This document shows positions 13,601 to 26,000 of a stretch of DNA of 64,000 nucleotides, piece after piece. The notes beneath the pieces are model-generated. The model did no database searches. It worked only from the letters and a program-made list of their open reading frames with translations, and had not been told where the DNA came from. The position numbers and the translations under genes were made by a program. Source of the stretch: Costus lasius (Eukaryota > Streptophyta > Magnoliopsida > Zingiberales > Costaceae). Within the stretch, counting starts at the first letter, position 1, and each line of letters starts with the position of its first letter. The DNA is taken from contig CM050446.2 of assembly GCA_027563935.2 (NCBI GenBank), positions 123,458,499 to 123,522,498 of the forward strand, in the 5' to 3' direction.

Positions 13601-16600
13601 ATAGATAGTCTAGTATACCTCGAATACTGCCTGTGATATTTCTGTCCGAAACGCTGTGTGATCGTCTCCTTGTGTTTAACCGAGAGAGTCCGATGTTATG
13701 GGCTTGAGGTTTTGGATGGTTATCAGCCCAGTGAGGGGTTGATTGGAGTGTAGGACGCTACACTAGCGGACTGTCGACGGACAGTCGTCTCTACCGTTCG
13801 GGGAGCCATCGGTAGGGACCACTCTACCTTATAGAGTTGCGGGTCGTAGACCACTCTATGTTTATAGAGTTGAGGGTCGTGGACCAATGCTGTATCAGCT
13901 CCCAGTTTTTCTACCTGTGTATGTTGACACGTATAGCGATACATATTTGAGATTTGATTATACTCTATATGGATCATGTAGAGTCTTGGTTGTAGTTCTG
14001 GTAAAACTTTATATCTGATCATGCACCATACAACTTGTGATATCCCTACTTAGCCTCCGGCTAACCCCCTTTGATTTGCCTCCAGGTTTTGGCGCGGCTC
14101 CTTCTGGAGCGGATTAGATAGATAGTCTGTGACCACCAGTCTGGGTGGGTTTGAGTTGCATATAAGTCAAGTTTTGTATGTTATTATGTTCTGTCATATC
14201 GGTCTTATGACCACTGCGCCGGTCTTGTTATCTATTGGCCTGTCGACCGCTGCGTCGGTCGTATTACCTGTTGGACTTATTGACCGCTGTGCCGGTCTCG
14301 TTATCTGTCTAGTCTGTCAACCGCTGCGCCGGTCGCGTTGTTGGTTCTGTTGACCGCTATGCCGGTCTTGTATCTGTCTGTGGTTTGACTTATGGATATT
14401 CGTGGCCGGGTTGGCCTTTATTATAATATATTATTCTATCTTGTACCTCTTGGGTTCTGTGCTATCTTGTCAGGTACAGTTGTTATTGCGTCCCGAGGGC
14501 TGGGATTCCCGGCGTGGATCCCGGGTGGCGCTCGGGGGCGTAACACGTAGTGAGCTCAAGCAGCAAGTATTTCACAAAGATTTCATAGATACACAGATAT
14601 AAATAATGAATGAAAGACTGAGACTAAACTAACCCTAAAAACCTACATAAAGAATAAAAAGAATTTGATGATTATCTGAGCATACAAGCCCTAGAAAGCT
14701 CTAAATGTCAAGAAACTGCAAAGAATAGAACCGGGAATTTGCAATAATAGTTACTGTTTTGATAGGAAGGCTACTCAATATACTTCCATTTATGTATAAG
14801 TTAATTTCCAAATGATGGCTCATATAAAATTTCTTAATTAAGTATGGCCCCTACACAATTTAAAGTACATCCGAGCTAATATACAAGTCATCGGTTGGAT
14901 TAACACATACTAATATATCATAGCATACCAACATAAGGTATATTATATCAATGTTTTAAAAATTGGTCCACACTGCTCGGTACAAGTAGGTTCAAGATCA
15001 ATTCAGTATTAGTACATCCAGTACCAGTATTATCTAGTATTAGTATATCTCCTACACAATTTAAGGTACATTCGAGCTAATATACAAGTTGTCGCTTGGA
15101 TCAACACATACTAGTATATCAGAGCATACCAACATAAGGTACACTATATCAATGTTTTAAAAATTGGTCCACATTGTCTAGTACAAGCATTATGTATTGG
15201 TCCAAGATCAATTCAGTATTGGTACGTGTAGTGTTAGTACATCTAATGCCAGTACTATCTAGTGCTTGTATGTCTAGTCGTACCAAGGATTGGTACGAAA
15301 TGAGATTTTAAAAACTTGCACTATATTATATTATAATAACCGCAACATAAGCTTGTATATAAGTAATCCTTGTACTAAGTTATACTTGAACTAATACGTA
15401 CTCAGCTTATTGCCTGGAACAAACTAGTACATTTAAATCCTACATCCTAGCAAGGTTTAATTTTCACAATTTAGGTCACATAGGATAATGGAGATAATAT
15501 TTATGATTATAGGTGCAAAGTAGCAAAGTTAAAGAAACAATCTTGTCTACTACAAGGTAAAGGATGGATAAATTGGTTGGCCTTTTTTACTAGAGTCATC
15601 CATAAATTCTGCATACGAAGACTAGGAAACAAATATGAGGTGGACTCAATAAGAAGAAATCATTTGGTAAAACCTGATAGGGAAGTATTCTCCTTTCACA
15701 TACATACCAATTGATGAAGAGATAATATGATGGTTATGTAGTGGCTTTCAATGAGGGCAAAGCCAATGACCCTATGCTCCAACGGAGCAATTGGTTACCG
15801 TTCAACTTTAGCTTTCTTCATCTATTTGGTTTGTCCTTGGTAATGAAATTCTCAGCATATTACCTATAAGGAAAACCTCACCCCGTCGCTAGAAGACACC
15901 CTCTACTTTTGGCTATTATTATTTTCTCTACTTTCTATTGCTCCTATCCAAGTGCAAGAGTTTCACCCACCTTATTCATTTCAGTGCCTTATTAGGCAAT
16001 TCTATGTGCACATCAGCAAAATCTCAAGAGCATTCCTAATCTACAATTTGTAATAAGTGTAATCCAACACAAATACACTCATTTTTGGATCCAAGCGTAG
16101 TAGAATAATTATATTTTCATTTTAACTTGAAATAATATGAAAATCGTACCAGCTAGCTGCAAATCATATGTGGTGGGAACTTCCACTACAAATAAGAAAA
16201 CATTTATACAAGAACCATAAATCAAGTAAGTATTCAAGATATAAAGCTTTGCATAATATAACATGATAAAGTTTGAAGCTAATTTTCCCTTAACTACAAA
16301 GCTCTTGAAAGTTTGCAGCTAGAATCGTACCTACTAGTGGATCTATATTGTTCATATGTTGCAAGTTGGAGGCCTGAGTGTTTCCTACTAATATACTTAC
16401 AAAGTGAAAGAGAGCATAGCTGATAGCACCATAGGAATAGTGTTACTCTTTTAGAATTCCATGCAATATAAGACTCTGCTTTCATCAAAGAGTATTCAGA
16501 TTGTCTTATGCATGGTCTAATGTATAGTGTTGTGATTAAAATACTCAAAAACAATGTGAAATATCAAACAAATACACCACAATGCAATGCTCAATTAAGA

Positions 16601-18023
16601 GTGAAAGTACTACACTAGATAATGCAAAAAAACAATGGATGGATGTTGTAAGGGCTCAAAGGTAGAAAGTTTTCCTTTCGTTTTAAATTTAGACAAGTCC
16701 CAAAACCTTATTCAATATGGCACCTTCGCCCCCCAGGTAAAAGCCAAATGGATAAAAATATATACAGCAAGTTTAAGGTGAATATAAATTTGGTAGGATG
16801 ATTTTATGCAATGCCAGCTCGTGGCCTATATAGACCACAATTTCTCCTTCCTAGCTGAGAGCATTGATCGATTAGACTAGTTAGGCAACAAATAACTATC
16901 TAAATAAAGAAAAAAAACAAATAACTTACACTAAGTACACACATATTAGGAGTTTGTACATGAGTTATATCGTGTGCCCCTTGGTCCCTAGCAATAGGGC
17001 ATCTATAGGTATTCTAACAGAGAAATGGACTCAGAAATAGCTATGCTTCATTAGTTGTTGACATTATCAAACAGTCTTAGGCTTAAGCCCGGGAATAAAT
17101 TATAATTAGGACGAACAATTTTTGTTCAATAGTCAAATGGGTTGTGATACTTGACCCATATCATGAACACAACCAATTTATATAAATAGGTAAATATTAA
17201 TAAATGATAAACACGAAAATGACTCATTTAATATAAGTGTCGTATGACATGACACGTCTAACTTATTTATGATCTAAACATGTACAGATTTTGGTTAACT
17301 TTGTGTTAATTTTACCCACATATGACATGTTAACACTAGTTAGTTAACAATAATTATATAATTGTGTCATATGGGTCATAAATGGTTTGATAAAATGGGC
17401 TGTTTCTGTTTATGACCCGACATGAACATGATCCATTTATTCGCGGGTCATAACCCATTTATGACCTAAATCCACGTTACTTTGTATTGTGTCATATTGT
17501 ATTGGCAGCTCGGTATCATTGTTTTTGCCAGCCATAACTATAATGATTAGCTTCCCTCCTCTGTGGTTAGTAGGTTTGTTTGCACAAAAGCAATCTAAAA
17601 AGTATCTCCTTTTTGTTTGAAAAAGATGTAGCTTCATGCTTGTAATAATTCGAAAGCAATTAGAACAAAAAATCAGCAAGCATCAACCAAGCCCGAATTA
17701 GCTACTTCGTATGCTTTTTGAGATATAAGAAAGAACAATCCAATTAGAAAAAAAAAAAAAAAAGGCAATCGACACTAGATCAACGATTTCCAACTCAGTT
17801 CCAAACTCAATCAGAAGAACAGGGGTCCGAAAATCTAGATCTCGAAACCAGCAATCGAGGGCCTCGGGGTCCAAACAGATCGGTTGCGAATAGGGAAAGA
17901 TGGTGGAATTACCTTTGCGAAATCGCGAGGAGCTACGCCGGGGAGATAGAACGCGTCGGCCGGCGTCAAAAGGGTAAGCGACGAGAGGAGGAGAAGCGCT
18001 ACGATCCCTCTGTGGATTGCCAT
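1601..18023 (-). CDS. Transmembrane 9 superfamily (EMP70/nonaspanin) protein, seven exons
   Basis: Exons in coding order: 18023-17913, 5088-4924, 4769-4660, 4483-4390, 3982-3870, 2975-2828, 2758-1601. All have GT/AG borders and compatible phases. They sum to 1,899 nt, or 632 residues plus a stop, close to the usual ~640. Exon 1 encodes a signal peptide (residues 1-24) followed by [13 protein letters not shown], the hallmark mature start of the family. Exons 2-6 give the conserved lumenal domain ([48 protein letters not shown]). The last exon carries all nine membrane segments from about residue 270, including [12 protein letters not shown] and [17 protein letters not shown], and ends in KID, matching the Golgi-retention K-x-D tail. 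Known of the family: Golgi/endosome membrane proteins in protein sorting. Intron 1 is 12.8 kb because of a 9.3-kb retrotransposon. Intron 4 carries a MITE-like insertion. The frame is intact. Confidence 0.93.
4031..4339. mobile_element. MITE-like GC-rich insertion in TM9SF intron 4 (GGTACCGG family, copy 1)
   Basis: A 309-bp GC-rich block sits in an otherwise AT-rich intron. It starts GTTTGAGGTACCGGTCCG and ends CGGACCGAGTTTTCAAAC, which are imperfect inverted repeats. The core has repeated ACCGGTAC/GGTACCGGTCC words and CGGCGGCGG tracts. Related copies are near 15154, 25833, 56168 and 59101. The exons on both sides are unaffected. Confidence 0.55.
5228..5232. repeat. Target-site duplication, left copy (CGTAG)
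   Basis: CGTAG lies directly before the TG of the left LTR and is repeated at 14546-14550 directly after the CA of the right LTR. A 5-bp duplication is the expected mark of Ty3/Gypsy integration, and its perfect match means this copy inserted here as a unit. Confidence 0.92.
5233..7425 (+). repeat. 5' LTR of Ty3/Gypsy retrotransposon (2,193 bp)
   Basis: Begins TGTTACGTCTGGG and ends GGGGGCGTAACA, so it has TG...CA ends inside a short TGTTACG/CGTAACA inverted repeat. It matches 12354-14545 almost throughout. By eye I count roughly 45-50 substitutions and one single-base indel, about 2%, mostly transitions. The 3' half holds five GACCG-n6-CGGTC palindromes between 7089 and 7247. The open frames inside it (for example 5273-5818) recur in the right LTR and have no recognisable protein domain, so they are not annotated as genes. 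Confidence 0.95.
7431..7441 (+). other. Primer-binding site (initiator tRNA-Met type)
   Basis: TGGTATCAGAG starts five bases after the 5' LTR. It is complementary to the 3' end of initiator tRNA-Met, the usual primer of plant Ty3/Gypsy and Copia elements. It fixes the element's orientation as plus. Confidence 0.9.
7591..9804 (+). CDS. Retrotransposon Gag-protease-RT polyprotein, cut short by a stop in RT
   Basis: This is a 737-residue frame opening at an ATG 165 bases after the LTR. The N-terminal ~300 residues are a retrotransposon Gag ([29 protein letters not shown]). Two CCHC zinc knuckles follow ([14 protein letters not shown] at about residue 330, [14 protein letters not shown] at about 350). 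Next comes an aspartic-protease region near residue 440 reading [10 protein letters not shown]; family members usually have DTGA or DTGS here, so the glycine is lost. Reverse transcriptase starts near residue 610 ([23 protein letters not shown]). The frame stops at TGA 9802-9804 inside RT, at a place where the family has an arginine; a CpG transition would explain it. The product could not supply the RT active site, which lies beyond the stop. This is host-genome repeat sequence, not a host gene. Confidence 0.9.
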   Translation: MAPKRTSRLGRMAGLAREALSAPLSWMRRASSSDSERRVEPCVAAPRTLYDDNVSEVRSRRRAQEPPVQEPPRRRARETPSTAALELASRFTTMGERRFGVFSGQPDPKEANRWLQSVTDTLNILQCPNDQRVMLAVYFFSDDAKDWFEGLKHTIGVARYDWEVFCEAFHTEYFPEAVRETLRHDFMTLEQNSRSVDEYLAEFQRLAKMFPDMVPTVVARSSHFIRGLDPLIARGTNSAPPEDFRAVVAMARRTEKNEKAIELKGRKGKALASSHTRDSGFSTSRNPHMQRSGARSIQPGRKSWAPGSVSRRSIQSPPPSIGSSPDLRACYQCGEVGHISRNCPLQYIQCHYCHEMGHYKSHCPNRGKKPQVAHSTQRSAPPTRQGQPRPPRHSHTAPTPRGRPQQTPATGQAYALTEQDAQRETGSVMRGIISVFDTPACLLIDTSSSHSFISYVFVKKLGLEPVFSQHDMTIFVPSCGTLRSYLEVQRCPLSFNGLIIYSDLMLLEFSYFEIILGMNWLSYNCVVVDCDDCTVVFKSHDYRTFTFTGVSGQITPIISAMQARRLLSHGCHGFLMSIMDTGGQTSIPIERVLVVREFPDVFPEDLPGLPPSRAVDFTIDLQPGTAPISKAPYRMAPRELEELKVQLQELLDKGFIRPSASPWGAPVLFVKKKDGSFRLCIDYRQLNAVTVKNKYPLPRIEDLFDQLKGTCVYSKIDLRSGYHQLRIRGEDVPKITF
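9805..12262 (+). pseudogene. Remainder of retrotransposon pol (RT-RNase H-integrase-chromodomain), broken
   Basis: Pol similarity continues after the stop but in pieces. RT finger/palm with the FIDDILIYS active site is near 9920. There is a frameshift near 10168, leaving a stop at 10177-10179. RNase H follows ([14 protein letters not shown] near 10365, [10 protein letters not shown] near 10547), with a second frameshift near 10455. Stops at 10865-10867 and 10874-10876 precede the integrase zinc finger (H-n-H at about 10990-11010, CLVC at about 11107). The integrase core has its D, D and E residues near 11203, 11388 and 11496. A further TAG lies at 11516-11518. The last 246-residue piece (11522-12262) ends with a chromodomain-like tail ([17 protein letters not shown]), placing the element among chromoviruses, perhaps Tekay/Del. 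With four stops and two frameshifts it is not autonomous. I describe the breaks only. Confidence 0.9.
12341..12353 (+). other. Polypurine tract
   Basis: AAGGTGGGGAGAA abuts the TG of the right LTR. This is the expected primer site for plus-strand synthesis and marks the internal/3' LTR border. Confidence 0.85.
12354..14545 (+). repeat. 3' LTR of the Ty3/Gypsy retrotransposon
   Basis: About 2,192 bp, collinear with the 5' LTR, ending CGTAACA and followed by CGTAG (14546-14550), the right target duplication. At the often used rate of about 1.3e-8 per site per year, ~2% LTR divergence would suggest insertion within roughly the last million years. That figure is an estimate from eye-counted differences. 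Confidence 0.95.
14841..15250. repeat. Imperfect ~201-bp tandem duplication
   Basis: CTACACAATTTAA at 14851 and again at 15052 begins two collinear stretches through CATACCAACATAAGGTA and TTTTAAAAATTGGTCCACA. The offset is 201 bp with scattered mismatches. The copies overlap the ends of MITE-like elements, so the duplication came after that insertion. Confidence 0.75.
15154..15315. mobile_element. MITE-like element (GGTACC family, copy with GTTTTAAAA termini)
   Basis: About 162 bp bounded by GTTTTAAAAATTGG on the left and GATTTTAAAAAC on the right, an inverted repeat. The core is made of repeated GTAC-containing words such as TTGGTACG and CTAGTCGTACC. A left-end fragment of a second copy begins at 14953. 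Confidence 0.55.
17090..17480. repeat. Dispersed repeat with GGGTCAT/GACCCGAC-type words
   Basis: Repeated inverted words (GGGTTGTGATACTTGACCC, GTCATAACCCATTTATGACC, GACCCGACATGAACATGATCC) in AT-rich DNA resemble a common non-autonomous plant repeat. A related block is at 43149-43681. Ends are unclear in this copy. Confidence 0.45.
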
Positions 18024-18100
18024 GATGAAACAGGCGAACGAGCGCGCGAGCGAGCCCCCTGAAACCTCGTATTCGGAAATGGGAAATACGCCGGTAGCCG

Positions 18101-18120
18101 TTTATATATACGCTCACGTG
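18101..18120 (-). promoter_or_regulatory. TM9SF core promoter: TATA box and G-box
   Basis: The minus strand reads TATATATAAA (18110-18101), about 80 bases upstream of the ATG at 18023. A perfect G-box CACGTG (18115-18120) lies just upstream of it. The spacing fits a plant TATA promoter with a leader of about 50 bases. G-boxes bind bZIP/bHLH factors; which ones act here is unknown. Confidence 0.6.
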
Positions 18121-18123
18121 CCA

Positions 18124-18896
18124 CAAGATGAAATCCAAAACGCAAACTATAATAAAAGAAACATTGTATTAAAAATTATTAAAATAAAGAAAAACTAATT
18201 AAGAGACACGGGAGTTCTTTCGACGACCAACAAATTTTTATTGTATTAAACAAGTATACATCGGTTTTAACGTTTTTATTTTAATTTTAATTTTTATAAA
18301 ATAAAACTATTATTTTTAACATTATTTGATTAAGAAAATAAGATAAATTATATTTTTATTATATGTTAGGTACATATAATCCTAAACTTAGATAACCTGA
18401 ATTATAAAAATTACACGTATCTTATATTTTTGTATAAATGTTAAGAATAACAGTTTCTATAGAAAATATGTGAAAGAAGCTCGTATATTCTTTAAGTTTA
18501 AACATCTATCTATGTGATCTTCGGATTATATTGCTTTTTCTCAGTCTTACACAGATAAAACCTAGGGTATTTGAAAAAAAAGGTTAAATTAGTAGTTAAT
18601 CGATATAATTAAATTGCAAATGAAATTAATTTAACCGACCGATTCTTCAGTAATTTTTTTTATTAGATTGATCAAATTTTAATTCACGACCGATTCAGGG
18701 ATTAGCCGAATCAACGGATAAATGATTGAATCAATTATATGTTAAAAGTTTTAAAATTTAATTTTAAAGTAGGTTATTTCCTTTTACCAATCGCCTATTG
18801 CCCACTACTAGATGCCCACTAGCCATCGGTTAGTTACTATCTACCATTGCCTTCTTGTTGTCATGCGCTCACCATTTCTTGCCCCATCACTAGCCA
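18124..18896. other. Intergenic, AT-rich, ending in CCAT/TAGCC-rich low-complexity DNA
   Basis: Nothing gene-like on either strand. From about 18785 the sequence becomes a degenerate array of CCATTGCC/TAGCCACC words. The same kind of sequence resumes at 20621-20760 after the solo LTR, so one array was split by that insertion. Confidence 0.6.
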
Positions 18897-18901
18897 CCTA
18901 T

Positions 18902-20620
18902 TGTAACGCCCATGTTTACGTTAATACTTTTTTTTGTGGGTTTTCACGTGAGTCAACACTGACTCGAGTCCAAATTCGTCAACGCAAGGGTTCCAACGAT
19001 CGAAACCGCAGGATTGGGCGCGACTAGCGGAGCCGATTCCTCGAACCGACTCCCAGTCCGACTGAGGACTCATGCGGAAGCTCACTGCCATTCCAACACG
19101 ACTCGATCAATATTGACGATTCACCGGGAACTGGTGTCGTCAAGTCAAACTGGGTTTACCCGAACCCGAATGGACTCACTCGTAACCAACCGCGTCGGAC
19201 GAGGTCCTCAACAGTAATACCCAGTTGTCCACGAATCAAGCCGGCGCCCCGTGATCCCGGACGGTCCTCTACACGGCGTCGCACGCCGGAGATGGAAAGA
19301 AACCAGGCCGGCTCCTCACTCGCACGCCGGCGGTGAGGCCAGACGACGCTTCGTGGGCAACGTCCCCGTAGGGGACGAAGACCGACCGACTCGTCCTTCT
19401 CGCTCGTAGGCGAGAACGGCCGGAGATGAGGTTCGCCCAAAGGCCCCCTCCCCAAGTAGACCGGCAATGGCCGGCATCAAAACAGTAACGCTCGACGGGA
19501 AAGACAGGGGAGCTGGATGTTGGCAAAGAGGGGACGTTGGAGACAGCTCTCTACCGAGTAGTTGGCGACGGTGTCACCCAGCTGCACTTCCCACGCTGCA
19601 ATCGAGCTTGAGGGAGGCCGGCAGATGGCGGACGGCGGCTGGAACCAAGGTCCATGTGCTTGACAGCTCCAACGCAGACGCCAGACTCGGAGCAGGCGAC
19701 GCTACTCCATTCACCACACTCAGACGGAGGAAGGGAAGACGCCCGGAGGCTGAGGGACGACCACCATGAAGCTTCGCAGGGAGCTGAGCAACTACGGCTG
19801 CACGCAGGCGGCGGCATAGAGAGGACGAACGTCGTTCGCAGACGACCAACACCCAACGAAACAGCTCGTTCGCAGACGAAGCTCGACTCTGGAACTTCCC
19901 GCGCGCAGGCGGACCAGCAGCCGGGAAGAGGACAGGGCTCGCCGGAGGAGCACGGGGAGGCGGCCAACCAGGCATGCAGCGAAGGAAGGCGACCGGCAAA
20001 AATGGCGTCGCCGAGGAAGAACGCGCCCCGGGACGAAGATCTAGAAGGGAGAGGGAGTACCTCGGCGCTAGGCGCCGGCTCCATCTTTCCGGTGAAGTAT
20101 CGGCCCACTGCGCCTTCCAAGGCGGTCAGACAGTGTGGTTTCCGGCGACAGCGACGGCGACGGACGTAAGGAAGACGACGTCGGAAGTAGTGAAGTCGAC
20201 GACGACTCAGGGGAAACGGGGTTCTCCAGGGCCTCCTACCACCCGCCCACACCACCGGAGCCCGGAGAACAGACGCCGACGAGCGTCTGACGAGGTCGAT
20301 CCTTCGAGATCGAAGAAAGGGAGGACGGTTTTCCTCTTTTTACCGCCGCGCGAGAGGACGAAGACGACGTCGCATCGTCTTTTTTTTTTTCTTTCTTTCC
20401 CATTTTTCCTCCCGCCCACGTCAACGCGACGCCCCAGGCACATGCAACCCACGCCCTCACGTCGCATCGCGTCGATCGCATGCGACGTTCGCCCGTTAGG
20501 CGAACGGATCCGGATCCGAGCCGCCGATCCACACCCGATCCGCATAAAGGAAATAGTGGGCTGGGCTTTTAATTGGGCTGAAATTGAGTCGCGCCCAAAT
20601 TTCAGCCCACGGGTCTAACA
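18902..20620 (+). mobile_element. Solo LTR (1,719 bp) with CCTAT target duplication
   Basis: Begins TGTAACGCCCATG and ends CCCACGGGTCTAACA, giving TG...CA ends. CCTAT is present directly before (18897-18901) and directly after (20621-20625). No second LTR, primer site or internal domains flank it, so it looks like a solo LTR left by LTR-LTR recombination. It is GC-rich, unlike the flanks. Long open frames inside (19551-20255 minus, 19974-20618 plus) have no recognisable domain and overlap each other, so I treat them as chance frames. Orientation is inferred from the terminal sequence and is weak. Confidence 0.8.
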
Positions 20621-20766
20621 CCTATCATCGGCATCTCATTGTTGGTTATATGCCATCTACCTCTAATTGTTGATCACCCGTTGTTAGCCACCAACCACCC
20701 ATTGCCCATAGCTAACCCTTCGTCCATTGCCACCAGTAATTAGCCACCTATTACTCTTGCTAGTTA

Positions 20767-21990
<1,224 letters not shown>

Positions 21991-21992
21991 TA

Positions 21993-22740
21993 GTGAACCA
22001 AAAATCGATGATTAATTATACCTAAAAATTATAACTGATTTATTTAATTTTCTCTCTTCTATTTTAAACTATGATTAGACATAAATATAAAATGGGCACA
22101 AAATATACATAAGCAGCAAATGGGTGAAAAAAATTGCTTAATGTATGATTATAAGTAGAGGTGATAATTTGAGTGGGTTGTAAATAGTTTAACTCATATT
22201 GGCTCAATTTAAATTTAACCACGGATGATAATTCACAAACTTGGGTCTTGTTTGGCTCCGCACATACATGGTAGCCGAGGCAAAAGTTATGAGAAGCTCC
22301 AAATTAGTGCTTTATTTCTATTTTTTTTTTCTCACAAAAATTATCTTGGATTGTATGCATAAATAGAACCAAACGAGGCCTGTCTAACCCACTTTACTAT
22401 GAGAAACATTATCACTCTTTTGGTATATCATTTAATTTCTATAAAAAAAACACATAAATACTATGATAAATAGACATTAAAATTTAATTAAGAAATTATA
22501 AGATAATTTTACTTTCCGACAATAGAAAACTAATTAACAAGTCAATAATCAATCTCTAACATAAACGTAAACATATTTTAATGTATAAACTAATTAATTA
22601 GCCCTTGAATTTCATTTTAGGATAATGAAAATAGTTTTAGAAATAATTTATATGTTGAAATATATTTATAAGATACAGGAGCAATTTTTAAAATTGTGTG
22701 AGGTTTGTGTATTTTAAACTGTCACTCGTCCATATAGATC
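21993..22740. other. Intergenic, AT-rich
   Basis: No gene-like frame. Contains one 138-bp MITE-like element at 22243-22380. The rest is AT-rich unique-looking DNA upstream of the small gene starting near 22800. Confidence 0.6.
22243..22380. mobile_element. Small MITE (138 bp), hAT-like ends
   Basis: Left end GGGTCTTGTTTGGCTCCGCA and right end TAGAACCAAACGAGGCC are imperfect inverted repeats of the GGCCTTGTTTGG type common in plant MITEs. The right arm repeats ATGCATA opposite ACATACATG in the left. Confidence 0.5.
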
Positions 22741-23068
22741 ACATTCTGCTTATTTTTAGACAGATCGGACAAAGCCGCGATGAAACCCCCAAAAGGTCAT
22801 TGAGACATTAGAGTGAGGAAGAGAGATCGGAAGAAAGGAGAGGGATTGGAGGCATCTGTCTCAAGCGACTTACACTCGTTTGGTTCGTTTGGGTGCAGGG
22901 AAATCGAGGAAAAAGATCAGGATAGAGCTACCTCTTCCCGCCGCTGCGCCCGCCCCCGGTCGTTCTCCTCCACCTACGCCGCCCCCGCCTCCGCCACCGC
23001 CTCCTAATGTCTTCCCTAACTACCCCTCACCTTATTCGACCTCTTCCACCCCTCTCCCTCCGCCGTCC

Positions 23069-26000
23069 ATGCCCAAGAAGCGCTTCCTTCGCCGTATGTT
23101 GCCGTTCGTCCTCGTGGGTTCTGCAGGTCAGCCTTGCACGCCTCTTTCTATTGGCTACTTCTATATTGCTAATGGATCTGTGATTGGACTAGTGTAATTT
23201 TCTCGAATAGGGTATTCTTTTATTTTTCTGTTTTTTCATCAAATGTCTCTCTTGATGTCTTGCTTTCCCAGAAAGATGAGATTTTGTAGGGTTTATGTTT
23301 ACGATTCACTTCAGATTTAGTTGTTCTTCTTCAAAATGATTCAGGATTCACATGACCTAATCATTTCAATCTTATATATTTGAGTTACTACAAATACGTT
23401 TTATTCCACTTCAGAACTGTTACCGATGCATCATGGGTGTTTTCGGATAATTCTGATTATTGAGTGACATGCATGTTGGATATCCAGTGACACAATGACA
23501 ATCACCAGAACTATGATTCCTTATCGATTAATTTCGTGCATTATGATGCAGAATTAGCTATAAAACGATGGAAATGGCTGCAAGTGGCGTTTCTAGAATG
23601 CAAACGTTTAATTTTAAAGAAAACACATACTAATTCACGAAAGCATTTGTCATCAATAACTGATAACTAATGGAATAGTATTCAAAATTCAAAGATGTAA
23701 TAAAAACAAACGGGCTCAGTTTATGACATTTCAAGGAAAAAATACCCCTACTTATGTAGATTCTCCTTTTCCCAAGATACTCTGCTTGCATCTTATTCCT
23801 TTGATATAAATCTTAAGTAATGGAATGAGCATTCTGTAGGACAATGAGCATCTTAGGCATCTATTGATTTAGTGACATTAGACCAAGCATATATTCAATA
23901 GAGATTCTATACATTGTGTATGATAATTTTACTTGGTAAACTTGTCACTTGGAAAATTAAAACACAAAATAAAACAAACTGACTCGTTTTTGAAATAGCA
24001 AGTAGTAGTTATAACTGGGCTTTCTATTATTTGTTTAAAAGGAGATTTATAAGCATCTTGATTATATTTGCTAGTTACAACCTACAACCACCTGTATTTC
24101 CTGATAGTGATAGGAACGATGCTGGCCCCTTGGTAAGATAACATAGATAATCTTTGTGTCATAACGTAGGAGAAAATATTTTTTAAACAATAGCTAATGT
24201 TCTGCTCCGTCGGCATGATCTATATCATAGCTACACTGGTTAAGCATTTTCAAATACTTCTAAAAATAGTATAAAACATCTTTTTTCACATAAAAAAACT
24301 TTTGTAATATTTGACTGAAAATAAATTTTTAATAATCAGCATGTAATATTTCATAATAAACAACAACAGTAACATCACTACTTTTCTTTTTAGTCGACAG
24401 TTACTTAAATAATTCTTACATAACAGATGGAAAAAATATGTTATAAACACCAAGGCAAACTCTTGATACCTCAATATTCCAATATCCATAGAAAACAAAG
24501 ATGATAACAATTGTTCTCATTCTTCTTAAGTTTATAATGTACATATTTTTCTCTATGTTATTATAACTCATAAATAAACTCCTCTTATATGCGCTGTACA
24601 CAAAATAGTTCTAAATATTCTGAACATGGGTTTTTATGGTTTCCAAGCCTTCTAATAATCATGCTACAGAATTGTCATATATAACCCTTTGAAGTTCCCC
24701 AAATACTCTCCAATATTAATAAATCTATGGGTTAAATAGGTAGCAGAATTTTTCCTCGCTTTTTTATGAGAGACATGGAAATAACTCAATGTTTCCTTTG
24801 AAACTTGGGATACTACTTTACCAGGTTTTATGCTTTATATGTGCACAAAATTAATTATTTCATGAAGTATGGAAGTTAATTCAACCTTCATATGGTGTGA
24901 AAAGTAGCAGAAGAGAGCTGTGGATGAGCATACCTACATTATCCATATCTTAAATAGTCAGGTATTACGCATGATTTGCTTGAATGCTACGTGGAAACAG
25001 TAAACATAGTAGGTGTAATTTATATTGGTGCAGGCAGTTATGCAAAAACCCCATGTCATTCTTCATGTTAAACCTATAACATAAATAGAATAATATAAAA
25101 TTTACCATTTCTTTTGCATCACATAATAACAAACTGTAATTGTGTCGACTTGTGTAAAGCATGTACCCTTAGGTAATAAGCAGGAAAAACAACAGTAGCC
25201 TGAAGTGGAAAATCAATATCCCATTACTTAGATTAACTAACAACGGGTGCATCTCGGGGTACCTAATATGACAATATAATATTAGACCTGTTTATTGGTA
25301 ATTCCTAATCCTGCCATGATTTAAAGTTATAAATCATTTCAAATATACTATTTCCCCATGGGGCATGATTGGACAACAATGTATGTCGCATATCAAATTT
25401 TCTATTTCATAATCCTACTCTTAATTAATTTATTATCAAGTTACTTAAGCATTTTCAATTTGGGTTAATTTTCTTATTAGGTGGGTCATAACAATGATAT
25501 TAGAACAAACTTAATCTTAATAATTATGAAGGGTCTATTACAAAAGGGTTGTCATGGATAGTAGAACAACTATAACTTGACCATAAATGTTGCTACTAGA
25601 CTTGATGAGGGTGTCAAGTTTCAAGTAGGAATATTTTGATTGGCACATAAGAAACGAGAGGAGAATTATTATGAAATATAAAATCTGTTAAGTTTACGAT
25701 CATTAACTTAGAATTAAGCATTTTCAATTGGTGTATATTGTTTTGATGGTTGAGATAAAAGAGCTATCATTGGAGTAATCTCATATGCTATCAATTGAAA
25801 TGACTTGATAAGGATATCAAATCTAAAGTAAGGTTTTAAAAATTATTCCGTACTGTCAAGTTGGTATATACTAGTTTGAGATGGCTCCGATACAGATACA
25901 TGTAGTGTCAGTACCGGTACCTTTAGTGTCAGTTTGGTACTGGTACTAGTGTTGGTACGTCTAGTACGTACTGGTTTGAGATTGAACTGGTATTAAAACA

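Larger units (their letters stand above)
5233..14545 (+). mobile_element. Full-length Ty3/Gypsy chromovirus-type LTR retrotransposon inside TM9SF intron 1
   Basis: A 9.3-kb unit with two long LTRs, a tRNA-Met primer site, gag-pol in the order protease-RT-RNase H-integrase, a polypurine tract and a CGTAG target duplication. The pol order and chromodomain-like tail are Ty3/Gypsy features. It lies antisense to the host gene, so its LTR poly(A) signals are not read in the host transcript. LTRs look young while pol is already disabled. It may have been copied in trans or decayed after insertion. Confidence 0.95.
14546..17912. other. Remainder of TM9SF intron 1: AT-rich with small repeats
   Basis: No exon-like reading frame is supported here. 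It holds an imperfect ~201-bp tandem duplication (14841-15250), MITE-like copies (14953 and 15154), and a dispersed repeat rich in GACCCGACATGAACA-type words (about 17090-17480). The small open frames are isolated and without recognisable motifs. Confidence 0.6.

Noticed and set aside
19551..20255. 234-residue minus-strand frame and overlapping plus frames
   Set aside because: They lie wholly inside the solo LTR, overlap on both strands, and have no recognisable motif.
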